From the NCBI GenBank assembly GCA_016929205.1, contig JAFGJF010000032.1:1-36568 (forward strand): DNA of 36,568 nt. Direction: 5' to 3'. Positions 8,709-15,815 of the stretch are shown here, piece after piece. The stretch is from Anaerolineae bacterium. Its GTDB lineage: Bacteria > Chloroflexota > Anaerolineae > JAFGEY01. The notes beneath the pieces were generated by a model that saw nothing but the letters and a program-made list of their open reading frames with translations, did not search any database and had not been told where the DNA came from. The position numbers were made by a program, and so were the translations under genes. Within the stretch, counting starts at the first letter, position 1. Each line of letters opens with the position of its first letter.

Positions 8709-8738
8709 ATTATAGCATACATTGTTAGGTTTTTGCAA
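8709..8738 (-). promoter_or_regulatory. Promoter of the kinase operon
   Basis: On the minus strand, TTGCAA (8738-8733) and a perfect TATAAT (8714-8709) are 18 bases apart. They sit about 95 bases upstream of the kinase start and point into the kinase/phosphatase cluster. No other strong promoter was found between here and the GTPase gene, which supports one long transcript. Confidence 0.7.
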
Positions 8739-8945
8739 GAACAGTACGGCTGCATTTGGAATCATGCTTTCCCGAGAGCGCTGCGACAGCCTTGGAGAGG
8801 AAAGCACAAACCCCAGCTTTGCCGGACCAGAAAGGAAACAGATAACATTGATCGAGTCTGATCGTCCGGTATAGTGGGACAATTTGAATTTTTCACCAAA
8901 AATACAATAAAATTTATTTTAATATTGAATTTTATGGATAAGCTC
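8739..8945. other. Divergent intergenic region, AT-rich on its right side
   Basis: Between the two divergent promoters there is no convincing gene. The left part has ordinary composition. From about 8880 to 8945 it is strongly AT-rich with A and T runs, as expected for an UP-element-like or curved segment upstream of the plus-strand promoter. Open frames here on either strand lack ribosome-binding sites and protein-like composition. Confidence 0.5.
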
Positions 8946-8974
8946 TTGACAAACACGTGGTTCTGTGGTATAAT
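8946..8974 (+). promoter_or_regulatory. Near-consensus sigma-70 promoter of the DUF2089/SHOCT operon
   Basis: A perfect TTGACA (8946-8951) and a perfect TATAAT (8969-8974) are separated by exactly 17 bases, with a TGTGG extension before the -10. Transcription should start near 8981, leaving a leader of about 54 bases. The AT-rich DNA just upstream could strengthen it. Confidence 0.85.
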
Positions 8975-8998
8975 CTCTTGTAATAGATTAAAAAATTC

Positions 8999-9010
8999 AA
9001 TTTGCAAATT
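8999..9010. promoter_or_regulatory. Candidate operator, 12-bp perfect palindrome
   Basis: AATTTGCAAATT is a perfect 12-base palindrome in the leader, between the predicted transcription start and the first gene. It is flanked by GATTAA and TTAATC, which extend the symmetry. Autoregulation by the helix-turn-helix DUF2089 protein is possible. In AT-rich DNA chance is also possible. Confidence 0.35.
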
Positions 9011-9034
9011 AATCTTTTTGAAGTGAGGCAAAGA

Positions 9035-9409
9035 ATGTATCCTGTTATTGGAATGTGCCCCATCTGTGAAGAACCATTGGTCGTCACCCGGCTCTACTGC
9101 CGGTCATGCAATTCAGCCCTGGAAGGGCATTTTTCACTGGGGAAATTCTACGAACTGACGCCAGAGCAACTTGCCTTTGCCGAGATATTTATTCGCTGCG
9201 AGGGCAAGATCACGCGAGTGGAACAAGAGTTGGGCATATCTTATCCCACCGTTCGCGCAAGGCTGGACGAACTGATCCGCGCCCTGGGCTATGAGATCCA
9301 AGCGTACGAGCCGGACATCACGCCACAGGAACGGGAAGCAATCATCGAACAACTCGCCAGTGGCGAGATCACCTCTGAAGAAGCAGTTACACTGCTCAAG
9401 AGTAAGTGA
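9035..9409 (+). CDS. DUF2089-family zinc-ribbon/HTH protein
   Basis: This 124-residue protein starts with a two-CxxC zinc ribbon (CPICEE and CRSCNS). A sigma-region-4-like helix-turn-helix follows, centred on the GISYPTVRARLDELI helix, as in the DUF2089 family. The C terminus (REAIIEQLASGEITSEEA) is a short helical hairpin like the SHOCT-type motif of the next two genes. DUF2089 proteins are taken to be DNA-binding regulators; their ligands are not known to me. ATG 9035 is chosen because GAGG lies six bases upstream. A TTG at 9002 lies in the AT-rich leader. It is the first gene of a four-gene operon. Confidence 0.88.
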   Translation: MYPVIGMCPICEEPLVVTRLYCRSCNSALEGHFSLGKFYELTPEQLAFAEIFIRCEGKITRVEQELGISYPTVRARLDELIRALGYEIQAYEPDITPQEREAIIEQLASGEITSEEAVTLLKSK

Positions 9410-9455
9410 GTTTTTTCGGACTAGTAGACATAGATAAACCAAATAGGAGAAAAAA

Positions 9456-9824
9456 ATGAGCGAAGAAAGAGCACGGATCCTACAAATGATCGGTGAAGGC
9501 AAGATTTCGGCCGAAGAGGGTGCCAAGTTGTTGGGTGCACTGCGCGATTCGGAAGCACCATCCCCAACACCGACTAGGGGAAAAAGCGGCCGGTGGTTCC
9601 GCGTGCGGGTGATCGACCTCGAAACCGACCGCGTCAAGGTTAACGTCAACCTGCCAATGAGCCTGGTCAGCGTGGCGACCAAGATGGGCGCACGATTCTC
9701 GCCCGAGATGGAAGAGTTTGACTGGAACGCGCTGCTGGCAACGATCGAGGAGGGCGCGGTCGGCAAGCTGGTCGAAGTTGAGAACGACGAAGGCCGCGAG
9801 CGCGTCGAAGTCTTTGTCGAATAG
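9456..9824 (+). CDS. SHOCT-like-domain protein
   Basis: This 122-residue protein starts with a SHOCT-like helical hairpin (ERARILQMIGEGKISAEEG), followed by a Pro/Thr linker (SPTPTRGK) and a second domain of about 75 residues beginning WFRVRVIDLETDRVKVNVN and ending EGRERVEVFVE. The second part looks like the conserved region found with YvlB-type proteins, which often neighbour DUF2089 genes. There is no signal peptide or membrane segment. The start follows AGGAGAAAAAA. It ends in a TAG that overlaps the ribosome-binding site of the next gene. Exact function is unknown; oligomer-forming regulatory partners are the best guess. Confidence 0.85.
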   Translation: MSEERARILQMIGEGKISAEEGAKLLGALRDSEAPSPTPTRGKSGRWFRVRVIDLETDRVKVNVNLPMSLVSVATKMGARFSPEMEEFDWNALLATIEEGAVGKLVEVENDEGRERVEVFVE

Positions 9825-9834
9825 GAGGTCGGTG

Positions 9835-10341
9835 ATGGAGAACGAACAAGATTGGCAAGGAAAGATCCTTGATTCAGGCTTGAGGGAGCGCATCGCGGCG
9901 ATGGTCGAGCGTCAAGTTGCCGAAAGCCTGGAAGGGTTGGACATTGAAGCCGAGGTCGCCAAGAATCTGGAAGGGCTGGATATCGAAGCGATGGTTCGCG
10001 CCGAGATCGAAAAGGCGCTGTACAAAATCGAATACAAGGTCGCCCGGGCTCACGATCGCGCCCAACGCGCACGTGAACATGCGCACAGAGCAGCCGAAAA
10101 GATGGCGCGCCACCATGAAAAAATGCGCCGGGCGGCAGAAAAAATGGCACACCGCCAGGAAAAAGCCCAGCGCGCGGCACAAATGCATCAGGTCGATTTG
10201 ACCATGGATACCCGAGCACGCAACGTAGACGCGCCGCCTCAAGTATCGGAAGAGGAACAGCTCTCGATTTTGCGCATGCTCCAGGCAGGCACGATCACAA
10301 CCGAACAGGCCGATATGCTGCTCAACGCGTTGGCAGAGTAA
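9835..10341 (+). CDS. Coiled-coil protein with C-terminal SHOCT-like motif
   Basis: This 168-residue protein has three parts. Residues about 20-65 contain two copies of an EGLDIEA unit. Residues about 65-115 form a highly charged, His/Arg/Ala-rich helix with repeated AEKMA-RH-EK units, very likely coiled coil. Residues about 138-166 carry EEQLSILRMLQAGTITTEQ, the same helical hairpin found in the two preceding proteins. AGGAGG lies six bases before ATG 9835 and overlaps the previous stop codon, so translation is probably coupled. No enzyme motif is present. A structural or adaptor role with the preceding SHOCT-like protein is likely but inferred. Confidence 0.85.
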   Translation: MENEQDWQGKILDSGLRERIAAMVERQVAESLEGLDIEAEVAKNLEGLDIEAMVRAEIEKALYKIEYKVARAHDRAQRAREHAHRAAEKMARHHEKMRRAAEKMAHRQEKAQRAAQMHQVDLTMDTRARNVDAPPQVSEEEQLSILRMLQAGTITTEQADMLLNALAE

Positions 10342-10382
10342 GTGAGTGCCACGGCAATCAGGCCTCATACGGAGAAATAGCT

Positions 10383-11699
10383 ATGAGCCAAGCACCACGG
10401 CAAGAAAACAACTGGAAGATCCCCTTTTTCACCATCTGGAGCGGCCAGCAGCTTTCCTGGATCGGCAGTGCCCTCGCCGGATTTGCCCTGGTGTGGTGGG
10501 TGACCGAGACCACGGGCTCGGCGACCATATTGGCTACCGCGACCCTGGTTTCGATGCTGCCCGGCGTATTGTTAGGACCTTTTGTCGGCGCGTTGGTCGA
10601 TCGTTGGAACCGGCGCGCAGTGATGCTCGTCGCCGACGGCTTTGTGGCTATGGTATCAGCATGGCTGGCTTTTCTCTTTTGGACGGACGCGATACAGATT
10701 TGGCACGTTTACGTTATTATGCTGGCACGAGCCATCGGTGGCGCTTTTCACTGGTCTGCGATGACGGCCTCCACCTCGTTGATGGTGCCCAAGGAGCAGT
10801 TGCCACGCGTGGCCGGTCTAAACCAGACGATGGGCGGCGCGGTAAACATTATCTCGCCTCCGCTGGGAGCGCTCTTGCTGACTATGTTGCCCTTGCACGG
10901 CATTATGGCCCTCGACGTGATCACAGCGGCCTTTGCCATCATCCCTCTCTTTTTCATCGCCGTCCCGCAACCAGAGCGCAAAGCGCAGGCCGACGAGACA
11001 AAAGCGGGCAAGCCATCGCTGTGGCAGGACGTGCGCGAAGGAATGCACTACATCGCAGGTTGGCCCGGGCTGCTGGCGATCTGTATCCTGGCTATGTTTC
11101 TCAACCTGCTGATTTCTCCGGCTATGTCGCTTCTGCCGATCCTGGTGACCAAACATTTTGGCGGGCAAGCAGGGCAATTGGCCTGGTTGAACTCGGCCTG
11201 GGGCATTGGCCTGGTGCTGGGCGGACTCATCTTGAGCGTGTGGGGCGGTTTCAAGCGGCGCATTGTCACCATGCTAACCGGCATTATTGGGCTGGGTGCA
11301 GGCGCGCTGCTCGTTGGCCTGACCCCGTCCACAGCCTTTCCGCTGGCCGCGGCGGGGCTGTTCTTTGGAGCGATTATGAACTCGCTGTGCAACGGATCGG
11401 CTTTTGCCCTCCTGCAAAGCGTCATCGCACCGGATATGCAAGGCCGGGTGTTTACGGTGGTGATGAGCTTGTGCAATGCCATGACCCCGCTGGGGATGGT
11501 TATCGCCGGGCCGGCCGCCGATGCATTTGGGGTGCGCGCCTTGTACGTTGTCGGCGGCATCGCCCAAGTGCTCCTGGGAATAGGCGGCTTTTTCGTCCCG
11601 GCGATCATGCATCTGGAAGATAACAACGGCCACTGCCAGCCCGTTCAAGAGCCCCAACCGGAGCCGGTTCCTATGCCTCTTGGGGCAGAAGCGAGCTAA
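10383..11699 (+). CDS. MFS transporter, drug-efflux type
   Basis: This 438-residue integral membrane protein of the major facilitator superfamily (MFS_3/macrolide-efflux or enterobactin-exporter-like branch) should export a small molecule by proton antiport. The first helix region reads IWSGQQLSWIGSALAGFAL, and the loop between helices 2 and 3 has the family motif GPFVGALVDRWNRR. About 10-12 hydrophobic segments are visible, with a cytosolic loop near residues 195-215 (QPERKAQADETKAG). The substrate cannot be told from sequence. It lies 41 bases after the coiled-coil gene, and an intrinsic terminator follows it, so it is the last gene of the operon. Confidence 0.92.
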   Translation: MSQAPRQENNWKIPFFTIWSGQQLSWIGSALAGFALVWWVTETTGSATILATATLVSMLPGVLLGPFVGALVDRWNRRAVMLVADGFVAMVSAWLAFLFWTDAIQIWHVYVIMLARAIGGAFHWSAMTASTSLMVPKEQLPRVAGLNQTMGGAVNIISPPLGALLLTMLPLHGIMALDVITAAFAIIPLFFIAVPQPERKAQADETKAGKPSLWQDVREGMHYIAGWPGLLAICILAMFLNLLISPAMSLLPILVTKHFGGQAGQLAWLNSAWGIGLVLGGLILSVWGGFKRRIVTMLTGIIGLGAGALLVGLTPSTAFPLAAAGLFFGAIMNSLCNGSAFALLQSVIAPDMQGRVFTVVMSLCNAMTPLGMVIAGPAADAFGVRALYVVGGIAQVLLGIGGFFVPAIMHLEDNNGHCQPVQEPQPEPVPMPLGAEAS

Positions 11700-11752
11700 C
11701 TCGTCTCTTCGCTAGCGACAGAATGAGCCATCGATCCCAGAGAAAACATACA

Positions 11753-11787
11753 ACCGCTCGTGTCGTCCAAGGCACGAGCGGTTTTTT
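11753..11787 (+). terminator. Intrinsic terminator of the DUF2089-MFS operon
   Basis: ACCGCTCGTG pairs perfectly with CACGAGCGGT (10 bp, 10-base loop) and runs directly into six T residues. It sits 53 bases after the MFS stop codon. The regulator gene on the other strand converges on it from about 100 bases away. Confidence 0.92.
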
Positions 11788-11884
11788 ACTCTGTTCAATC
11801 CCTCTGCAAAGCAGCAAAGCGCGGTCTGGACATCGAACCAGCCAATCTTTTCTCCGAGGGGGGAGCTAGAGGGGGGCCATCCCC

Positions 11885-12784
11885 TCACAACCGCGCAATG
11901 TACCCGGCTTGTCGCCTGGCCGCGGCAGCGATTCCGGCAAAGCCGCGAACATCGTCAAACTGCCCCGTCTTGGACGTGACGATGCCGACGATCAGGCTCA
12001 TAAATGGCGCGCGTCTCTCCGCGCCCGCACCACCCTTCAATTGAACATAGCCGAGTTCACGGTCGCGAGCCCGGTAAAAGGAGTGCACCTCATTATCGAA
12101 CCTTGTCACGACATAGTCCTTGATCGGATCGGCATGGACGTAATCCGTGATCACAATAAACTCGTCTTGGCGGATATGCCCTATAAAGTCATCAGGTGTC
12201 CCCTGGGTGTTGATGCCATCGGTCAAGACAATAGCCGTAAAGCGCAGGACGTCTTCTTGGCCATACTCGTACACCCGGTTAAAAGCCTCAAGGTGATTGA
12301 TCCCGGTATAGAGAACGGCCCAATCTCGACTGGCGGGCAGCGCGGCCAACTGCTCTTCTACCAGCTTGCCGCTGGGCAAACTGGTGAGCGGGTTGGCCAG
12401 GTTTTCCCACCTGGCACGCTTGATCGCATTCTGAACGCGGAAAAAGAGGTATTCGATGTCAAATGGCTTGGTGATATAGTCATCCGCACCCAGTTTTAGC
12501 CCGGTAATCCGGTCCGCCCGATCGTCCTTGTAAGACAGAAAGATGATCGGGATGTGGCTCGTGCGCAAGCTGCTCTTTAGGCGCTGGCAAATCTGGTAGC
12601 CATCTATGTCGGGAAGGTCGACTTCTAGGATCACGATGTGGGGCAGATCGCGACGACACATCTCGAGCGCCTCACTGCCCTTTGAGGCAACGGATGCCCG
12701 GTAGCCCTGCGCGTCGAAAAAGTCGCGCAAAATGTTCGAAAGGTCGAGGTCATCGTCGACAATCAAGACATGGCCTTGGCTCAC
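11885..12784 (-). CDS. Receiver-domain protein with degenerate GGDEF-like output domain
   Basis: This 299-residue protein has a receiver domain (about 5-122) and a GGDEF-related domain (about 130-299). The receiver has the acidic DDD pocket (10-12) and KPF, but the phosphoacceptor position reads ILEVDLPDIDG, so Glu54 replaces Asp. The output domain has LTSLPSGKLVEEQL at the start, as in diguanylate cyclases. The catalytic loop reads RQDEF rather than GGDEF, so cyclic-di-GMP synthesis is unlikely. A binding or phosphorylation-independent regulatory role is the better reading. It starts at ATG 12784. A good promoter lies 50-80 bases upstream, so it is probably a single-gene unit. Confidence 0.88.
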   Translation of the reverse strand: MSQGHVLIVDDDLDLSNILRDFFDAQGYRASVASKGSEALEMCRRDLPHIVILEVDLPDIDGYQICQRLKSSLRTSHIPIIFLSYKDDRADRITGLKLGADDYITKPFDIEYLFFRVQNAIKRARWENLANPLTSLPSGKLVEEQLAALPASRDWAVLYTGINHLEAFNRVYEYGQEDVLRFTAIVLTDGINTQGTPDDFIGHIRQDEFIVITDYVHADPIKDYVVTRFDNEVHSFYRARDRELGYVQLKGGAGAERRAPFMSLIVGIVTSKTGQFDDVRGFAGIAAAARRQAGYIARL

Positions 12785-12835
12785 AGTTTGCTCCTTGACG
12801 CCCCCACCCAGGATAGCCTTTCACAGCCTACCTCC

Positions 12836-12864
12836 ATTATACGGCAAGTCGTCATAGAAGACAA
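12836..12864 (-). promoter_or_regulatory. Promoter of the REC-GGDEF-like gene
   Basis: On the minus strand, TTGTCT (12864-12859) and a perfect TATAAT (12841-12836) are 17 bases apart and about 50 bases upstream of the start codon. Confidence 0.7.
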
Positions 12865-12901
12865 AAACGATCTGGCCCTGCAAAGAACCCCCTCATGGAC
12901 G

Positions 12902-13504
12902 CTAACGCACGATCAGGGGCAGGAACACCTGGTATTGACCTACGCCAAAGAGCGCGAACTGGCTGAAATGAGTCGTCGTAAACGACAACGCCGCTGGCAT
13001 CATACGCACCGGCTCGCCCAACGTGACCCAGGGTGCTTCGGGACCAGAGCGCGTCCACAGGCGCAGCGTCTCCCGTTGCAGACCTGACACGTCGATATCA
13101 GTGAAAATTGGCGTGATGGTGAGCGGCTGGTTGAATGGCCCAACTTGATGGCCAAAGCGAAAAGCGTCGATCCCAAAGGCACGGTTGGCGAATAGCAGTC
13201 CGGCCGGCGGGCTGCTGGGTTTCGTACCGGTAAAGAGTGTCCCAATCTGAAATCGCGTCGTGTCGGTCACAGCGCCCGGCGGGACGGTAAGCGTGACGCC
13301 ATAGTGGTGATACACCTGACCGTACTGGTTCGGTCCTAATGCCAGCGCACCGTGAGGCAGGGTAATCGCCGTGGTGATCGGTCCAAGCTGCATCTGATGA
13401 TTTCCCCAACCGAGCAGCGCCGCGTTGCTGATGGTCGTGCCGGGGGTAACCACGCCTTCCACTCCTAGCCGGTACTCAAGCTGGACCAGATCCCCAGCTT
13501 GCAT
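12902..13504 (-). pseudogene. C-terminal remnant of a secreted DUF11-like surface protein
   Basis: This 200-residue reading frame begins in the middle of a DUF11/conserved-repeat module (TWEGRMQAGDLVQLEYRLG, with TISNAALLGWG after it). It continues into a beta-rich ZU5-like region with the stretch LTVPPGAVTDTTRFQIG and ends in VFLPLIVR. The frame stays open upstream of the ATG back to the TGA that ends the trypsin gene, so the two are joined in one frame by a single stop codon. There is no signal peptide on this fragment, although surface proteins of this type need one. An ATG with GGGAGGG close by could allow translation, but a truncated, non-functional remnant is more likely. Confidence 0.65.
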
Positions 13505-13546
13505 TCTACCCTCCCATGTCAGCAGTCGACCATCATGCCGTGCCTG

Positions 13547-14272
13547 TCACTGGGTTATGCCTGTCGAGGTCACCGCCACGACGATCTCGTTTCCATCCGG
13601 ATCCACCCAGAAGGACGGACCGCCCGAGTCGCCAAAGCAGGTGCCGCCTTCATCGAACACGGCCTTTTGCGACAGATGCAGCCAAAATTGGGTCAGCGCG
13701 ACGTATTCAGACTCGACCACGCGACGGACCCTGTCGTAGGCGAGCACAGGCGGCGGCCACGGCTCGAGGGTGCCACCATACCCCACCTCGATAAAGTAAA
13801 CACCCTCCGGCCCGCCTTCCCGCAGGATCCGGTCTGCCTTGAGCTGACTGAGCAGGCCGGGATCTGGCAGCAGAGCCGGCTCGATATCTGTAATCGCCTC
13901 GTCCAGGATCACCAGACCCACGTCGTGCGAATCCGCGTCGCCCCCGCCATAGTCTGGATGAGGAATGGGCGTGCCCTCGATCGAGGTATCGCCGCCATAC
14001 GGATATTCTTCGTTGTCCATCAGGTCGGTATCAAGCCAGACGCGGGCCGCCGTGGCCCCGTCCCCGACGCAATGACCGGCGGTGAGAAAGACCCGCGGCG
14101 CGATCGGTGTACCCGTACAGCGCCAGGCTGGCTCGCCATCTACGTCGGCGATCATCAGCCCCACATTGGGGTGCCCCTCTCCGTCCAACTCACCTCCGGT
14201 GATGGCGGCTGCGGGCAGCGCGCCCACAGCCAAGATTAAAACCAACACCGCCAGACTTGACACTCGTTTCAT
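13547..14272 (-). CDS. Secreted trypsin-like serine protease (S1 family), C-terminally truncated
   Basis: This 241-residue protein has a Sec signal peptide (MKRVSSLAVLVLILAVGALPAAA) followed at once by ITGGELDGEGHPNVG, the mature S1 protease start. The catalytic triad is complete: His in LTAGHCVGD, Asp in DSHDVGLVIL and Ser in CFGDSGGP. The family normally runs about 20 residues past the final strand. Here it stops at VTSTGITQ, where a Cys codon would be expected, because of a TGA. The last helix and a disulfide partner are therefore missing. ATG 14272 is chosen because AAAGGAGG lies six bases upstream and the signal peptide begins there. Secretion and activity are possible, but stability is doubtful. 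Confidence 0.82.
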   Translation of the reverse strand: MKRVSSLAVLVLILAVGALPAAAITGGELDGEGHPNVGLMIADVDGEPAWRCTGTPIAPRVFLTAGHCVGDGATAARVWLDTDLMDNEEYPYGGDTSIEGTPIPHPDYGGGDADSHDVGLVILDEAITDIEPALLPDPGLLSQLKADRILREGGPEGVYFIEVGYGGTLEPWPPPVLAYDRVRRVVESEYVALTQFWLHLSQKAVFDEGGTCFGDSGGPSFWVDPDGNEIVVAVTSTGITQ

Positions 14273-14392
14273 GTTTGCCTCCTTTGTGGATCGAATTGGT
14301 TGACATAACACCATCGTAAACATTCCCGGCCGGCCCCAGCAAACGGAGCCGGCCAGGCAGGGACACTCGTCCAAGAGAAACCTCGCTCTTGC

Positions 14393-15791
14393 CTACTTGT
14401 TCTTCCCAGGCTTGGGCCTGGGTGTGGGAGTGGGTGTAGGATCTTCGGCCGGATCGGTACCACCGGTGTCTTCATCACCAGGGATGTAGTCATCCAGGAA
14501 AAGCACCCGGCGGAACCAAGCATCGGAGCCGATTTCATTGCCCTTCCGGTCAAAGTCCACCTGGTTCCAGGCCGCGTACAAGAACTGGCCGCCTGGACTG
14601 CACGTCACCGCCGCCTCGCCCGATTCGGAGAACTTGCTCCCTTCGAGCGCGTCAAACTCGTTGCAAAAACCAACCAGATCCGTATTGTCGGCCGACGGCA
14701 GACACGCACCCTCAAGCGCCTCATCCTGCCAGACCAGGTAGTCGTCACCCCAGCCGATCGCGCGGCTGTAGAACAGGTCCAGCGGCGTGGCCTCGCCAGC
14801 GTCGTAAGCGCTGGTGATGCCCGTCTCGTAGACCATAAAGAACCGTGAAGGATCGCGTGTGTCATCGAGATACAGTGGTGCAGTAAAGCCTTCGGGCAGC
14901 GAGTCGGTGCTCACCGAGGCCTCGGTGATGCTGCGGGTCGTTGGCGAGTACCGTGGATCGAGGACCGTCACCTGTGAGCCGAGGAGCTGCGAGACGTTCC
15001 TGGCCTGCTCGAACTCGCCGGCGGCATAGGTCGTGCACACCGGATATTGATCCGCAATCGAGCCTAGCCACTCACAGGTGGTTGTGCCGTCGCCACTGTA
15101 GGTGAGGCCATTGGTATGCACAAAGTTCGCCGGCAGGGTGCTCCACGTTACGCCGCCGTCGAAGGAGCGACGGATGTAGAGGTTAACGATAGAGTGAGCA
15201 TTCGTGAGGTCATTCCAGTTGGGCGTCCAGGCGTACATAGCCATTACCATGTCACCCGCCAGGTAACCGCGGTGCCCTTTGGCCATGTCGTAGGGATTCT
15301 CCCAGGACAGGTCGTCGAGGTTGGTGTCATCGGGCGGTGTCTCGCCATAGCCTGGGCCGAACTGCTGCCAGCTGTAGATCTTGGAGATCCCCTCCGTCTC
15401 GTCCGTCATGTCGAGGTCGTCAAAGTAGTCGTTAAAGGGAAAGGCGTCGAGGCAGGCCGTCGCGTCACCACATTCACCCTCGAACACGGTGTTGCCCGAG
15501 AGGTTAATCGCCGGTGCGGCGCACATCCAGGCAGCGCCCATAGTCCGCACCAGGTTCCAGAGATGTGCGCAAAACACCCTCAGCCTTGGTGAAGAGCTGG
15601 TCTTCCTCGCGCCGCAACCGAGCCAACCTGGCCACATAGGCATTCCCGGGGAGTCTGTCCGGACGCGTCTCAAACACGTACCTGGGGCTGCAGTAACAGT
15701 TAGCCATACCCTCGGACAAGAGATTCTCTACGTGCAAGACCGCGACGGTGCGCCCGGAGCGCCCCTGCTTTAACGCTTGCCGGATCCTGAT
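14393..15791 (-). pseudogene. Choice-of-anchor-O-like surface protein, 5'-truncated and frameshifted
   Basis: The long frame (14393 to about 15571) encodes a secreted-protein body with NLSGNTVFEGECGDATACLD, SFDGGVTWSTLPANFVH (an exo-alpha-sialidase/Asp-box-like turn) and a Pro/Thr tail TPTPTPRPKPGKNK. It resembles proteins annotated as choice-of-anchor O. Sensible upstream protein (NCYCSPRYVFETRPDRLPGN, then QLFTKAEGV) lies in another frame from 15791 to 15571. Removing one T from the four-T run (AAAA at 15571-15574 on the plus strand) joins them as AEGVCAHLWNL. The upstream frame is open only to a TAA at 15792-15794 and has no signal peptide, so the N-terminal part is missing as well. Confidence 0.7.
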
Positions 15792-15815
15792 TTATTCAGC
15801 TTGGTTTTGGCCTTA

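Noticed and set aside
9134..10219. 361-residue minus-strand reading frame opposite the DUF2089/SHOCT operon
   Set aside because: It is Arg/Ser/Pro-rich antisense of well-supported plus-strand genes, spans gene borders and has no ribosome-binding site.
10346..11623. 425-residue plus-strand frame overlapping the MFS gene
   Set aside because: It is a +1-frame shadow of the transporter with Arg/Gly/Ala-biased composition. The MFS frame has hydrophobic helices and a ribosome-binding site.
13547..13549. TGA at the trypsin end as a selenocysteine codon
   Set aside because: It falls where the family has Cys, but no selenocysteine insertion hairpin is evident and the downstream protein is a different family. 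A deletion junction is simpler.
14328..14354. GGCCGGC/GCCGGCC hairpin between the surface-protein remnant and trypsin
   Set aside because: Perfect 7-bp stem but no T-run, so not called an intrinsic terminator. It may be a chance palindrome in GC-rich DNA.
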